DNA from: Novosphingobium album (ex Hu et al. 2023)
GTDB lineage: Bacteria > Pseudomonadota > Alphaproteobacteria > Sphingomonadales > Sphingomonadaceae
Direction: 5' to 3'
NCBI RefSeq assembly: GCF_022832385.1
Contig: NZ_JALHLE010000007.1
Location: 62,001-126,000 of the forward strand
Length of the DNA stretch: 64,000 nucleotides
Part shown: piece after piece, positions 9,140-17,279 of the stretch
How positions within the stretch are numbered: position 1 is the stretch's first letter
Layout of the letters: the number at the start of each line of letters is the position of its first letter
Notes under the pieces: generated by a model
Databases searched by the model: none
The model's input: only the letters and a program-made list of their open reading frames with translations
Told to the model about the DNA's origin: nothing
Translations under genes and position numbers: made by a program

Positions 9140-9866
9140 CCGCCTCGTTCACCTTCGGCAGTGCGTCGGCCACGTCATCCACTGTCGCCGAAACGATCGC
9201 ATCCACCCCGATCGCCGTCGGGTGCATGTGGTCCTGCTGCATCAGATCCGGCTTGTCGATCACCGGCTGCAGGAAGAACGGCACCAGCAACGCGCCGTAT
9301 TTCTGCGCGAGCTGAGGATAGATCGGATTGAACTTTTCCGCATAGTCCTTGCCCAGATTGGGCGCGGCCAGCATTCCCAGCACGATGACCTTGATCTTGT
9401 CGCTGGTGAGCCGCTTGAGGATCGCGTCAAGGTTCTGCCGTGTTTCCTTCGGCGGAAGGCCGCGCAGCATGTCATTGCCGCCCAGGCTGATTATGACCAG
9501 TTCGGGCCTTTCCGTCTGACTCTTGAGCGTGAAATCGAGCCGCTCCAGCCCGGCCGCCGTGGTATCGCCCGAAACACCCGCATTAACGATGCGCGCATTC
9601 ACGCCCCGGGCGCGCAGCGCCTGTTCCAGCCGCGCGGGATAAGATTCCCCGTCATTCAAGCCATAGCCCGCCAGCAGCGAATCCCCGAAGGCAAGGATCG
9701 TACGTTCAGGTCCCATCACCGGTATTGCGGGCGGTGTGTCGAGCCCGCTTTCCGTCTGTTCCGGCACGGGCGGCGTGGCCTTGTCGCAGGCAATCAGGGC
9801 AAGAACGGGCAGCGCCAGCAGGGCAAGGCGGACAAGACGCAAAGGAATCTCCTTGTAGGACCGCAT
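9111..9866 (-). CDS. TesA-like SGNH esterase, predicted lipoprotein
   Basis: A 251-residue SGNH/GDSL hydrolase (arylesterase, lysophospholipase L1/TesA type). Motif blocks are GDSLLAGYG with Ser63, AGVSGDTTA (Gly), LGGND (Asn) and DHMHP with Asp212 and His215. The N-terminus carries a hydrophobic signal ending in the lipobox LIAC, with Cys27 then Asp at +2. This predicts a lipid-anchored protein that may stay in the inner membrane. The start is 22 bases from the divergent ybbA gene, the same arrangement as tesA and ybbA-ybbP in E. coli. The 3' end overlaps recF by 29 bases. The start codon has no strong ribosome site, but the lipobox spacing supports it. Confidence 0.87.
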   Translation of the reverse strand: MRSYKEIPLRLVRLALLALPVLALIACDKATPPVPEQTESGLDTPPAIPVMGPERTILAFGDSLLAGYGLNDGESYPARLEQALRARGVNARIVNAGVSGDTTAAGLERLDFTLKSQTERPELVIISLGGNDMLRGLPPKETRQNLDAILKRLTSDKIKVIVLGMLAAPNLGKDYAEKFNPIYPQLAQKYGALLVPFFLQPVIDKPDLMQQDHMHPTAIGVDAIVSATVDDVADALPKVNEAATAVAPSPN

Positions 9867-9888
9867 ATTGGCACCCAATATGGCGTGA

Positions 9889-10590
9889 GTGACAAGCCTT
9901 TCCCAGCCCCCCGAACATGCCGTCATCGCCCGCGACCTGCGCCTCACGCTGGGCAGCGGAGACAGCGCGGTCGAAATCCTCAAGGGCATCGACCTTGCCG
10001 TACCGCAGGGCCAGACACTGGCGCTGCTGGGGCCTTCGGGCTCGGGCAAGAGTTCGCTGATGTCAGTGCTGTCCGGGCTCGAACGCGCGACATCAGGTAC
10101 GCTGTCGGTCGCGGGGCAGGACTTCGCCGGGATGAAAGAGGACGCGCTCGCCCGCGCCCGCCGGGGCCGCATCGGCGTGGTGCTGCAGGCATTTCACCTC
10201 CTGCCGACGATGACCGCGCTGGAAAACGTCGCGACGCCGCTGGAGCTGGCCGGCATGGCGCAGGCGCGCGAACGGGCCGAGGCGGAACTGGAAGCAGTCG
10301 GGCTCGGCCACCGGCTGACGCACTATCCCTCCCAGCTTTCCGGCGGTGAACAGCAACGCGTCGCGATCGCGCGCGCACTTGCCCCCCGCCCCTCGCTGGT
10401 CTTCGCCGACGAGCCCACCGGCAATCTCGACGGGAAGACCGGCGCAGCGATCATCGACCTGCTTTTCGCCCGCCGCGCAGAGGCGGGAGCAACGCTGCTG
10501 ATCATCACCCACGACGAACATCTCGCCCGCCAGTGCGAGAGGGTGGTGTCGCTGGCAGATGGCCGGATCGCGAGCGACACGCTTGGCTGA
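9889..10590 (+). CDS. ybbA: ABC transporter ATPase YbbA-like
   Basis: A 233-residue ATPase of the MacB/LolD-type ABC group. Walker A GPSGSGKSS is at 48-56, Q-loop VVLQAFHLLP at 97-106, signature LSGGEQQ at 150-156, Walker B LVFADEP at 170-176 and the H-loop ITHDEH near the end. The start is a GTG at 9889. It overlaps the following permease gene by 32 bases, so the two are translationally coupled and form one transporter. Position next to the divergent TesA-like gene identifies it as YbbA rather than LolD. The transported compound is not established here; extraction of hydrophobic molecules or lipids from the membrane is the family-level expectation. Confidence 0.88.
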   Translation: MTSLSQPPEHAVIARDLRLTLGSGDSAVEILKGIDLAVPQGQTLALLGPSGSGKSSLMSVLSGLERATSGTLSVAGQDFAGMKEDALARARRGRIGVVLQAFHLLPTMTALENVATPLELAGMAQARERAEAELEAVGLGHRLTHYPSQLSGGEQQRVAIARALAPRPSLVFADEPTGNLDGKTGAAIIDLLFARRAEAGATLLIITHDEHLARQCERVVSLADGRIASDTLG

Positions 10591-13108
10591 CGCACTGCCC
10601 TGGCGCACGGCGTGGACGATTGCCCGGCGCGATCTATCCGCCCGGTTCCGAGGTCTGCGGCTGCTACTCGTCTGCCTGTTTCTGGGCGTCGGCGCGATTG
10701 CGGCGATCGGCACCCTGACCGGCTCCATCGAGCGCGAACTGGGCACGCGCGGGCAGCAGATCCTTGGCGGCGATATCGAACTGCGCGTCTGGCAGCGTGG
10801 GCTGACCGATGCGGAACTGGCCGCACTCAAGCCGCTGGGCGAAGTGTCGCCCGGCCTGCGGATGCAGGCCATCGCCAGCAAGGGTGAACTGACCGCCCCC
10901 GTCGCGCTCAAAGCCGTGGCCGGCGACTGGCCGCTCTACGGCAGGCTGGAACTGACCGGTGGACGCATGGTGGGCGCGCCGCCCGCAGGCACCGTGTGGA
11001 TCGCGCAAGGCACTGCCGCCCGGCTCGGGATCAAGGCCGGTGACAGCTTCAAGATTGGCGGGCAGGCTGTCACTGCTGGCGGAATCATCAAGACGGACCC
11101 CGAGCAGCTGGGTGAGGGTTTCGCGCTGGGCGATACCGCCATTGCCCCCCTCGGCCTGCCGCAACGGGCCGGGCTGACTGCACCGGGCGCGATGTACCGC
11201 AGCGCCGTGCGGGTAAAATTCACGGGCAATGCCGATCCGGAAGCCGTCGCGAAACGGCTCGAAGACCGCTTCCCCGACGCCGGATTTCAGATCCGCACAC
11301 GCAACAAGGCAACGCCTTCGACTGAGCGGTTCGTCAGCCGCATGGGCGAGTTTCTGGTGCTGGTGGGGCTGGCCGCGCTGGCCATCGCCGGGATCGGCAT
11401 TGGCGGGGGCGTTTCCTCCTATCTCGAGGCGCGGCGCAATTCGATCGCCACGCTCAAGGTGCTAGGCGCCACCAGTGGGGACATCGCGCGGATCTACGTG
11501 CTCCAGGTCGGTGCAGCGGCGCTGGCAGGAAGCCTTGCGGGCCTGCTGGCGGGCGTGCTGGTTACACCGCTATTGGCCAGTGCGCTCGGCACACTGCTGC
11601 CGGTGAGCACCGGCTTCACCGTCTCGCCTTGGGCACTGGCGACGGCAGCCGCCTATGGGCTGCTGGTCGCGCTGGTCTTCGCCGCACCGCCGCTCGTACG
11701 CGCACGCAGTTTTCCGGCGATGGCCCTGATGCGCGCCCGCGTCGCCCCGCTGGCTGCGGACCGGAAAGCCCTCGCATTGCCGGTCGGGCTGGGCCTCGCC
11801 GCAATCATCGCGCTGGCATTCGCCAACGCCGCGCAGCCCATGGTCACGGCCGGGTTCCTTGCCGGGGCCGCCGTGATGCTCGCGTTGCTGGCACTGGTGG
11901 GCTGGGGCATCCGAAAGACCGCCGCGCACTTGCCGCGTCCGGCCGATCCGATGCTGCGGGCAGGGCTCGCGAACCTGCATCGCCCCGGCGCACAAACCGG
12001 CGCGCTGGTAACCGCGCTCGGCTTCGGGCTATCCGCTTTCGTGCTGATCGCGGCCGTGCAGACCAGCCTCGATGCCAATATCCGCAAGAGTGTACCGGCC
12101 CGCGCACCCGATTTCTTCGTGCTCGACGTGCCGCAGGACGGCGCCGCGCAGTTCCGTGACATGGTCCAGCAGACCATACCTGATGCGGTCACGCGGATCG
12201 TGCCGAACCTGCGCGGCAAGATCCTCGCCTATGGCCCGAAGGATCGCATGACCCGCGTCGCCAGCCTCGGCGATGATATCCCGGATGGCGCGTGGGCGCT
12301 CAGAGGGGAGCGTGGCCTGACATATTCCGTTGGCGTGCCCGAAGGCAGCACAGTCGTGTCCGGCAAGTGGTGGCCCCAGATGTACCGGGGCGAGCCACTC
12401 GTTTCGCTCGACGAGAAATTCGCCGATGCGGTGGGCCTCAAGGTCGGCGACTACGTGACCATCGGCGTACTCGGCATCGAAAGGACCGCGCGGATAGCGG
12501 CACTGCGGCGAATTGACTGGGACACGATGGGTTTCAACTTCGTGCTGGTCTTCTCGCCCAATGCACTGGCCGATGCCCCGCACCACCTGGCCGCAACCAT
12601 CGAAGTGCCACCCGGTGCGCCCACCGCCGGACTGCTGCCGAAGCTGGCCCGTGCCTTTCCCTCCAGTTCGGTGATCGAAACGGGCGGGCTGCTGCGGGAT
12701 GCGCGTGCGCTGCTGGATCAGATGTCGGTGGCGATTCTCGCCGCTTCCTCGGTCGCCGTGCTGGCCGGGCTTGCGGTGCTGCTGGGCGCGATCGCCGCCG
12801 CGCGCGCCAGCCGGACCTACGACAATGTGATCCTGCGCGTGCTGGGTGCCAGCCGCCGCCAGTTGCTGGCGCTGCAGATCGCCGAGTATGGCCTGCTCGC
12901 GCTTGTCCTCGCCATGATCGCCCTGGCCATTGGCAGCGCGCTGGCATGGGCGATCGTGGTCAAGCTCTTCGAATTCGACTGGCTGCCCGGCTGGCCGCAC
13001 GTCTTCCTGGTACTCGGCGCAGGTCTGCTGCTGGTGCTTGCCTTCGCGCTGGGCGGCTCGCTTCCGCTGCTGCGGGCAAAGCCCGCCCAGGCCCTCAGGG
13101 AGCTATGA
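10559..13108 (+). CDS. ybbP: ABC transporter permease YbbP-like (FtsX family)
   Basis: An 849-residue FtsX/MacB-type permease. A first membrane helix lies at about 33-52, then a large periplasmic region. A three-helix FtsX block spans about 265-390, a second hydrophobic set about 405-455, another helix about 480-500, a second periplasmic part, and a final FtsX block with three helices from about 715 to 840. This duplicated layout is that of YbbP, partner of YbbA. The start at 10559 lies inside ybbA. The stop codon abuts the stop of the convergent RDD gene, leaving no terminator space. Function is inferred from family and synteny only. Confidence 0.87.
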   Translation: MAGSRATRLADALPWRTAWTIARRDLSARFRGLRLLLVCLFLGVGAIAAIGTLTGSIERELGTRGQQILGGDIELRVWQRGLTDAELAALKPLGEVSPGLRMQAIASKGELTAPVALKAVAGDWPLYGRLELTGGRMVGAPPAGTVWIAQGTAARLGIKAGDSFKIGGQAVTAGGIIKTDPEQLGEGFALGDTAIAPLGLPQRAGLTAPGAMYRSAVRVKFTGNADPEAVAKRLEDRFPDAGFQIRTRNKATPSTERFVSRMGEFLVLVGLAALAIAGIGIGGGVSSYLEARRNSIATLKVLGATSGDIARIYVLQVGAAALAGSLAGLLAGVLVTPLLASALGTLLPVSTGFTVSPWALATAAAYGLLVALVFAAPPLVRARSFPAMALMRARVAPLAADRKALALPVGLGLAAIIALAFANAAQPMVTAGFLAGAAVMLALLALVGWGIRKTAAHLPRPADPMLRAGLANLHRPGAQTGALVTALGFGLSAFVLIAAVQTSLDANIRKSVPARAPDFFVLDVPQDGAAQFRDMVQQTIPDAVTRIVPNLRGKILAYGPKDRMTRVASLGDDIPDGAWALRGERGLTYSVGVPEGSTVVSGKWWPQMYRGEPLVSLDEKFADAVGLKVGDYVTIGVLGIERTARIAALRRIDWDTMGFNFVLVFSPNALADAPHHLAATIEVPPGAPTAGLLPKLARAFPSSSVIETGGLLRDARALLDQMSVAILAASSVAVLAGLAVLLGAIAAARASRTYDNVILRVLGASRRQLLALQIAEYGLLALVLAMIALAIGSALAWAIVVKLFEFDWLPGWPHVFLVLGAGLLLVLAFALGGSLPLLRAKPAQALREL

Positions 13109-13594
13109 TCAGCGGAACACGTCTTCGTGCGAGACGAGCGATCGCGGATCGCGCGTCTTCCACACCAGCGTGCCTGCGAGCATGTCGTGCAGGCCCTGCT
13201 TGCGCGCGGAGAAGGCTACCATGATATAGCCGATCATCAGGATGAGGCTCGACAGGAACTTGGCAAAAAAGCGGCCCGTGGCGCGCGCAAAGCTGATGCG
13301 GTTGCCGTTCAGATCCGTGACGACGAGGCCCACCGCGAGCTTGCCGACCGTGGCCTGCATGGGCGAACTCTCCATCAAGGCGAAATAGAGCCAGGTCATC
13401 GCAAAACTGACACCAAGCACCGTGAACAGCATCGACGGCATCATTACGCTCTGACTGGCGGGATCCATCATCGTCATGCTGGCGCCCAGGCCAATGCCGA
13501 ATACCCCTGACAGCACGCTAAGGCCGATCTGAAGGATGATGTAATCGATAAAATAGGCGAGCACGCGCCACCAGAATCCGCCGTAGGGCTGCAT
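13109..13594 (-). CDS. RDD family membrane protein
   Basis: A 161-residue inner-membrane protein beginning MQPYGGFWWRVLAYFIDY, which carries the Arg-Asp pattern of the RDD family (PF06271). Three hydrophobic segments are visible (about 15-37, 50-75 and 115-135). The conserved stretch ATVGKLAVGLVVTDLNG after the second segment is typical of the domain. GGGGAAGATC precedes the ATG. RDD proteins are mostly uncharacterised; some have been linked to ion transport. No functional partner is evident nearby except another small membrane protein gene on the same strand. Confidence 0.85.
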   Translation of the reverse strand: MQPYGGFWWRVLAYFIDYIILQIGLSVLSGVFGIGLGASMTMMDPASQSVMMPSMLFTVLGVSFAMTWLYFALMESSPMQATVGKLAVGLVVTDLNGNRISFARATGRFFAKFLSSLILMIGYIMVAFSARKQGLHDMLAGTLVWKTRDPRSLVSHEDVFR

Positions 13595-13698
13595 GATCTT
13601 CCCCTGTTCATGCCGGCACGAAAATGCGCACCGTTCGGTGTTCGAATATTGGTCAGACTACGTCATCACGCGCGAACAGCAAGCGCGCCGTCGTCCCG

Positions 13699-14166
13699 TC
13701 AGGCCGGCACTTCCAGACCGGCCTGATCCCGGGGGTCATCGCCGAAGCGGTTCGTGCCCGACGTCCCCGGCAGGCTCATGACCACGAGATAGCCGATGCT
13801 CGTGATCCAGCCGAGGAAGGGAATCACCCCCAGAACCACGAAGCCGAGACACCACCATCCGCTCATGCCCCGGTCGTGCAGACGGCGCACGTTCACCGCC
13901 ACGCTCGGAACAAGCGCGGCCAGGCTGTAGATGCCGAGGATCGCGAAGAAGGCTGTGGTGCCGATGCCCAACGTGCCGCCGAATTCCGCGCGCTGGATCA
14001 GCGCCCGATGGGAAAAACCGGTCGAAAAGACAAGCCCGGCCAGAATGGCGACCACCCCGATGTTCAACAAGCCGAAAGACCAGAATTCCTTGCGGCGCGA
14101 CCGCCCGCGGAAATCGGCATAACGGTAGAACGGCAATATCATGTGTTCGAGCACGATTTTGCCCAT
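13699..14166 (-). CDS. DUF805 membrane protein
   Basis: A 155-residue protein with four hydrophobic segments. The start FYRYADFRGRSRRKEFWSF is the hallmark of DUF805 (PF05656, E. coli YhaH/YhaI type), and VNVRRLHDRGMSGWW near residue 100 is the second family signature. The ATG at 14166 is preceded directly by GAGG, closer than usual; the internal ATG at 14142 would also give the full domain. It is followed on the same strand by the RDD gene 104 bases later, so the two may be co-transcribed. Function unknown. Confidence 0.85.
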   Translation of the reverse strand: MGKIVLEHMILPFYRYADFRGRSRRKEFWSFGLLNIGVVAILAGLVFSTGFSHRALIQRAEFGGTLGIGTTAFFAILGIYSLAALVPSVAVNVRRLHDRGMSGWWCLGFVVLGVIPFLGWITSIGYLVVMSLPGTSGTNRFGDDPRDQAGLEVPA

Positions 14167-14225
14167 CCTCTATAATCCGCGGCTGGTTTCTTCTTTTGGC
14201 TAACGGCTTTGCATCATACGGGCAA

Positions 14226-14263
14226 GAAAAAGGGGCACGCAGCCCCCCGACCGCGCACCCCTT
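14226..14263 (-). terminator. Terminator of TonB receptor 1
   Basis: On the minus strand AAGGGG (14258-14263) can pair with CCCCTT (14230-14235) and is followed by a T-run (complement of 14227-14231). It lies about 60 bases past the stop codon of the receptor gene. The loop is long and has an internal mismatch, so strength is moderate. Confidence 0.5.
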
Positions 14264-14324
14264 GTGCAGTGTGCGTTCCCCGGAGCTTCTCCTGCCACCA
14301 GGGTTCGCCTGTCGCGCTCCGCCG

Positions 14325-17018
14325 TTAGAAGCGGTAGCGCGCCGCCACGCCATACGTGCGTGGCTGGTTCGGATAACCCGAGATCGAACCCGGCTGGGCC
14401 GGGCTGTCGAAAATCTGCAGGATCGTGCGGTCGTTGAGCAGATTGCGCCCCCAGACCGACAGTTCGATGCCGTTCGCCATCGCGTATGTGAGCGAGGCGT
14501 TCACATCGTTGATGTCCTGCTTGAACTCGCGCGCGGCGGCGAGCGCGGCACTGACGTCAGCGACGTTGCCCTGCGCATCATAGGTCACCAGACCCGGCAA
14601 GCCCTCGACCAGCTGGAACGGCATCTCGTAGTGATAATCGCCGCGCAGGATGATCCGGTCGCCGTTGCCCATTTTCTGCACCCATTCGGCCCCGAAGGTC
14701 ACCGAAAGCGGCGAGGCTCCGGCCGGACGCGTGCCGGACAGGTCGCCAAAGGCAGACAGCAGGAACTTGTCGTACTTGGCATCGAGGTACGTCATCGACA
14801 GCGTCAGCGTCAGCGGATCAACAGGCTTGGCCGAACCTTCGAACTCAATGCCGAAGGCCGACTGCTTGCCGGCGTTGGCGAGGAAAAAGCCCGATCCGGT
14901 AAAGATGTTCGACTGGAAGTCCTTGATGATCTGCTTGAACACCGCGACGTTGGCGGAGACCACGCCCCATTTGCCCTTGAACCCGAACTCGTAAACCGTC
15001 GAATCCTCGGGGTTCGCATAGCGGCTGCCCGCGGTCAGGTTGGTCACCGCCAGTCCCTGCGCACGCAGCTCGACGAGATCCGCCGGGGTCGGACGGCTGT
15101 CGCGCGAGAGGTTGATGGAGGCCGCCTTGTAGCCGGTCGCGAAGGCCGCATAGAGATTGACGCTTGGCGTCACGTCCCAGGCCACGCGCGCGGTGTAGCT
15201 GACATTGCCGTCGCTGATCTTGCCGTCCTCCACGGCGTTGGGGACGTTCATGAACGGCGGGAAATACTGCAGCGGCTGCAGGCCGAGCAGCGAGTTCACC
15301 GCCGGGTTCGTTGCGTTGGCCGCAGCATAGTTCACGACCGCCTGGTAGTAAGGCGCGGTCGCCGGGTTGGTGGCGAAGGCATAGACAGCTGCCGGGTCGG
15401 ACGGATTGACGCCCAGGTTTGCCAGCCCCTGCGCGAAGATCGCGGTTTGACCGTCGGCGACCAGATCGACCCCGGCGAAGACATCGTTCGACGTGGTATT
15501 GGTCGCGTAGCGTTTCTTGTCGTGGGTGTAGTTGATGCCGCTGGTCACCGTCAGCCCCGGCGCCACTTCGAAATCGAGCTGGCCAAATATCGACCAAGCC
15601 TCGTTCTTGACGGAATAGGCTTCGGTCAGGCCCGTGCCCGGCTGGAAGAACTGGCCTACATACTTGACCGGATTGCCTTCAAGGCTGCCAAGGATCAGTT
15701 CGAGATCACCACTGTCGAGGTGGCCGATATTGTTCGCACCGCCGGTCAGCGACTGCACCAGAAGATCAGCGTAGGTCCGGGCATCGCTACCCCAGAACAC
15801 TTCGTTGTTCTGGTCGATCTTCTCGTTGAAGTAGTACGCGCCCAGCAAGCCGTGCAGCCGGTCGCCGAGATCGAAGCTGGCGCGCAGTTCCTGCGTGAAG
15901 GTCTTGATCCGCAGGTCCTGCCAGTTGCGGCCGAGCAGGTCCGCGCTGGAGAAATCGGAATCCTGATCGGTCAGCGCGTCGGTGCGGCGATAGGCCGTGA
16001 TCGAGGTCAGCCTGGTGCCGTCCAGATCATAGTCGATCTGGCCCGAAAAGCCCCAGTTCTTGATCTTGTTGGAGCTTTCGAAGTTGTAATAGGCGATGTT
16101 GTCGTACTTCTCCGAGGGCAGGTTCACCGCCCCGCCCAGCGCGAAGATCGCGGCAGTCGGCAGCGCCTGCCGCAGGTTCACGACCGCGCAGCAGTTTTCA
16201 TCGATCTTGCCGTAGTCGCCGATCAGGCGGACTTCGAGCCCGTCGTTGTTGTCAAACAGCATCTGGCCACGCGCGAACCAGCGGTCGCGCTCGTTGGTCC
16301 GCTGGCCCGTCGCCAGATCCCTGACGATGCCGTCACGCTTGTTGAGACCGCCCGCAAGGCTGAACGCGACGGTATCGCTGACGGGACCGGTGACCATGCC
16401 TTTCAGCGTCACCGCGTTGTAATTGCCGTAAGTGGCCTCGGCATTGCCGCCCAGGGTGAACTGCGGCTTCCTGGTCACGATCGAGATGACGCCCGCCGAG
16501 GCGTTCTTGCCGAACAGCGTGGACTGCGGCCCGCGCAGCACCTCGATACGTTCCACATCGGGGAAGTCGGCAATCATCGAGGCCGAACGCGAGCGGTACA
16601 CACCGTCGATAAACAGGCCGACCGAGGGCTCGATGCCCGCGTTGTTGGCACCATTGCCGAAACCGCGGATGTAGAAGTTGGTATTGGCGCTCGACTGCAG
16701 CTGGTTCACGCGAAGCGAAGGCACGACCGACTGGAGGTCCTTGAGATCACGGATCTGCGCCTGCTCGATCGTGGCGCCGGTGGTGACGGTGACGGCGACC
16801 GGCACGTCCTGCAGCGTCTGTTCGCGCTTGGTGGCGGTAACGATGATCTCGTCCGAGAAAAATTCATCGGCAGGCGCGGGATCGTCCTGCGCCATTACCT
16901 GCGGCGCCCAGGCCAGACCAGCCAGGGCCACGCCCAGCAACAGCCTGCTGCGCACACATGCGCCTTTGATTACGCCGCCGCCCGAACGAACGGCTGAATT
17001 TGCGGAAACACCCTTCAT
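14325..17018 (-). CDS. TonB-dependent outer-membrane receptor 1
   Basis: An 897-residue receptor that moves a bound nutrient through the outer membrane with energy from TonB-ExbBD. A signal peptide (about 1-44, ending VMAQ) is followed by a TonB-box-like segment DEIIVTATKREQ, the plug domain with VERIEVLRGPQSTLFGKNASAG, and a long beta-barrel ending in an aromatic residue (YGVAARYRF). The ATG at 17018 was chosen because GGAGATGG lies nine bases upstream; a longer in-frame start adds a polar leader. Numerous receptors of this kind in sphingomonads take up polysaccharide breakdown products, aromatic compounds or siderophores. No neighbouring gene indicates which. Confidence 0.93.
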   Translation of the reverse strand: MKGVSANSAVRSGGGVIKGACVRSRLLLGVALAGLAWAPQVMAQDDPAPADEFFSDEIIVTATKREQTLQDVPVAVTVTTGATIEQAQIRDLKDLQSVVPSLRVNQLQSSANTNFYIRGFGNGANNAGIEPSVGLFIDGVYRSRSASMIADFPDVERIEVLRGPQSTLFGKNASAGVISIVTRKPQFTLGGNAEATYGNYNAVTLKGMVTGPVSDTVAFSLAGGLNKRDGIVRDLATGQRTNERDRWFARGQMLFDNNDGLEVRLIGDYGKIDENCCAVVNLRQALPTAAIFALGGAVNLPSEKYDNIAYYNFESSNKIKNWGFSGQIDYDLDGTRLTSITAYRRTDALTDQDSDFSSADLLGRNWQDLRIKTFTQELRASFDLGDRLHGLLGAYYFNEKIDQNNEVFWGSDARTYADLLVQSLTGGANNIGHLDSGDLELILGSLEGNPVKYVGQFFQPGTGLTEAYSVKNEAWSIFGQLDFEVAPGLTVTSGINYTHDKKRYATNTTSNDVFAGVDLVADGQTAIFAQGLANLGVNPSDPAAVYAFATNPATAPYYQAVVNYAAANATNPAVNSLLGLQPLQYFPPFMNVPNAVEDGKISDGNVSYTARVAWDVTPSVNLYAAFATGYKAASINLSRDSRPTPADLVELRAQGLAVTNLTAGSRYANPEDSTVYEFGFKGKWGVVSANVAVFKQIIKDFQSNIFTGSGFFLANAGKQSAFGIEFEGSAKPVDPLTLTLSMTYLDAKYDKFLLSAFGDLSGTRPAGASPLSVTFGAEWVQKMGNGDRIILRGDYHYEMPFQLVEGLPGLVTYDAQGNVADVSAALAAAREFKQDINDVNASLTYAMANGIELSVWGRNLLNDRTILQIFDSPAQPGSISGYPNQPRTYGVAARYRF

Positions 17019-17279
17019 GAGCACCGTCCATCTCCTGCTCGACTGCCCGTTTCTTTTGTCCGCAAGGCTAGTCGATGACATTCATGTTGTTAGGAAATTA
17101 CCGGCCATTCGACAATCATGCCCGGTGAATAACTGCAGACAATCGGCAACCCTGTGACAGTCCTGCCACATTTCACTGCCCGCACGAGTGCTTGCCGGAA
17201 TCGCACGGATCGGCTAAGGGCGCGCCAATTTTGCAGTGCAGCAAAGCCTGTCCGCCTACCCTCTTTTGAAAGTGAACTG

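Noticed and set aside
14196..16997. A 933-codon plus-strand open frame opposite TonB receptor 1
   Set aside because: Antisense of a receptor with signal peptide, plug and barrel motifs; high GC gives long shadow frames in this region.
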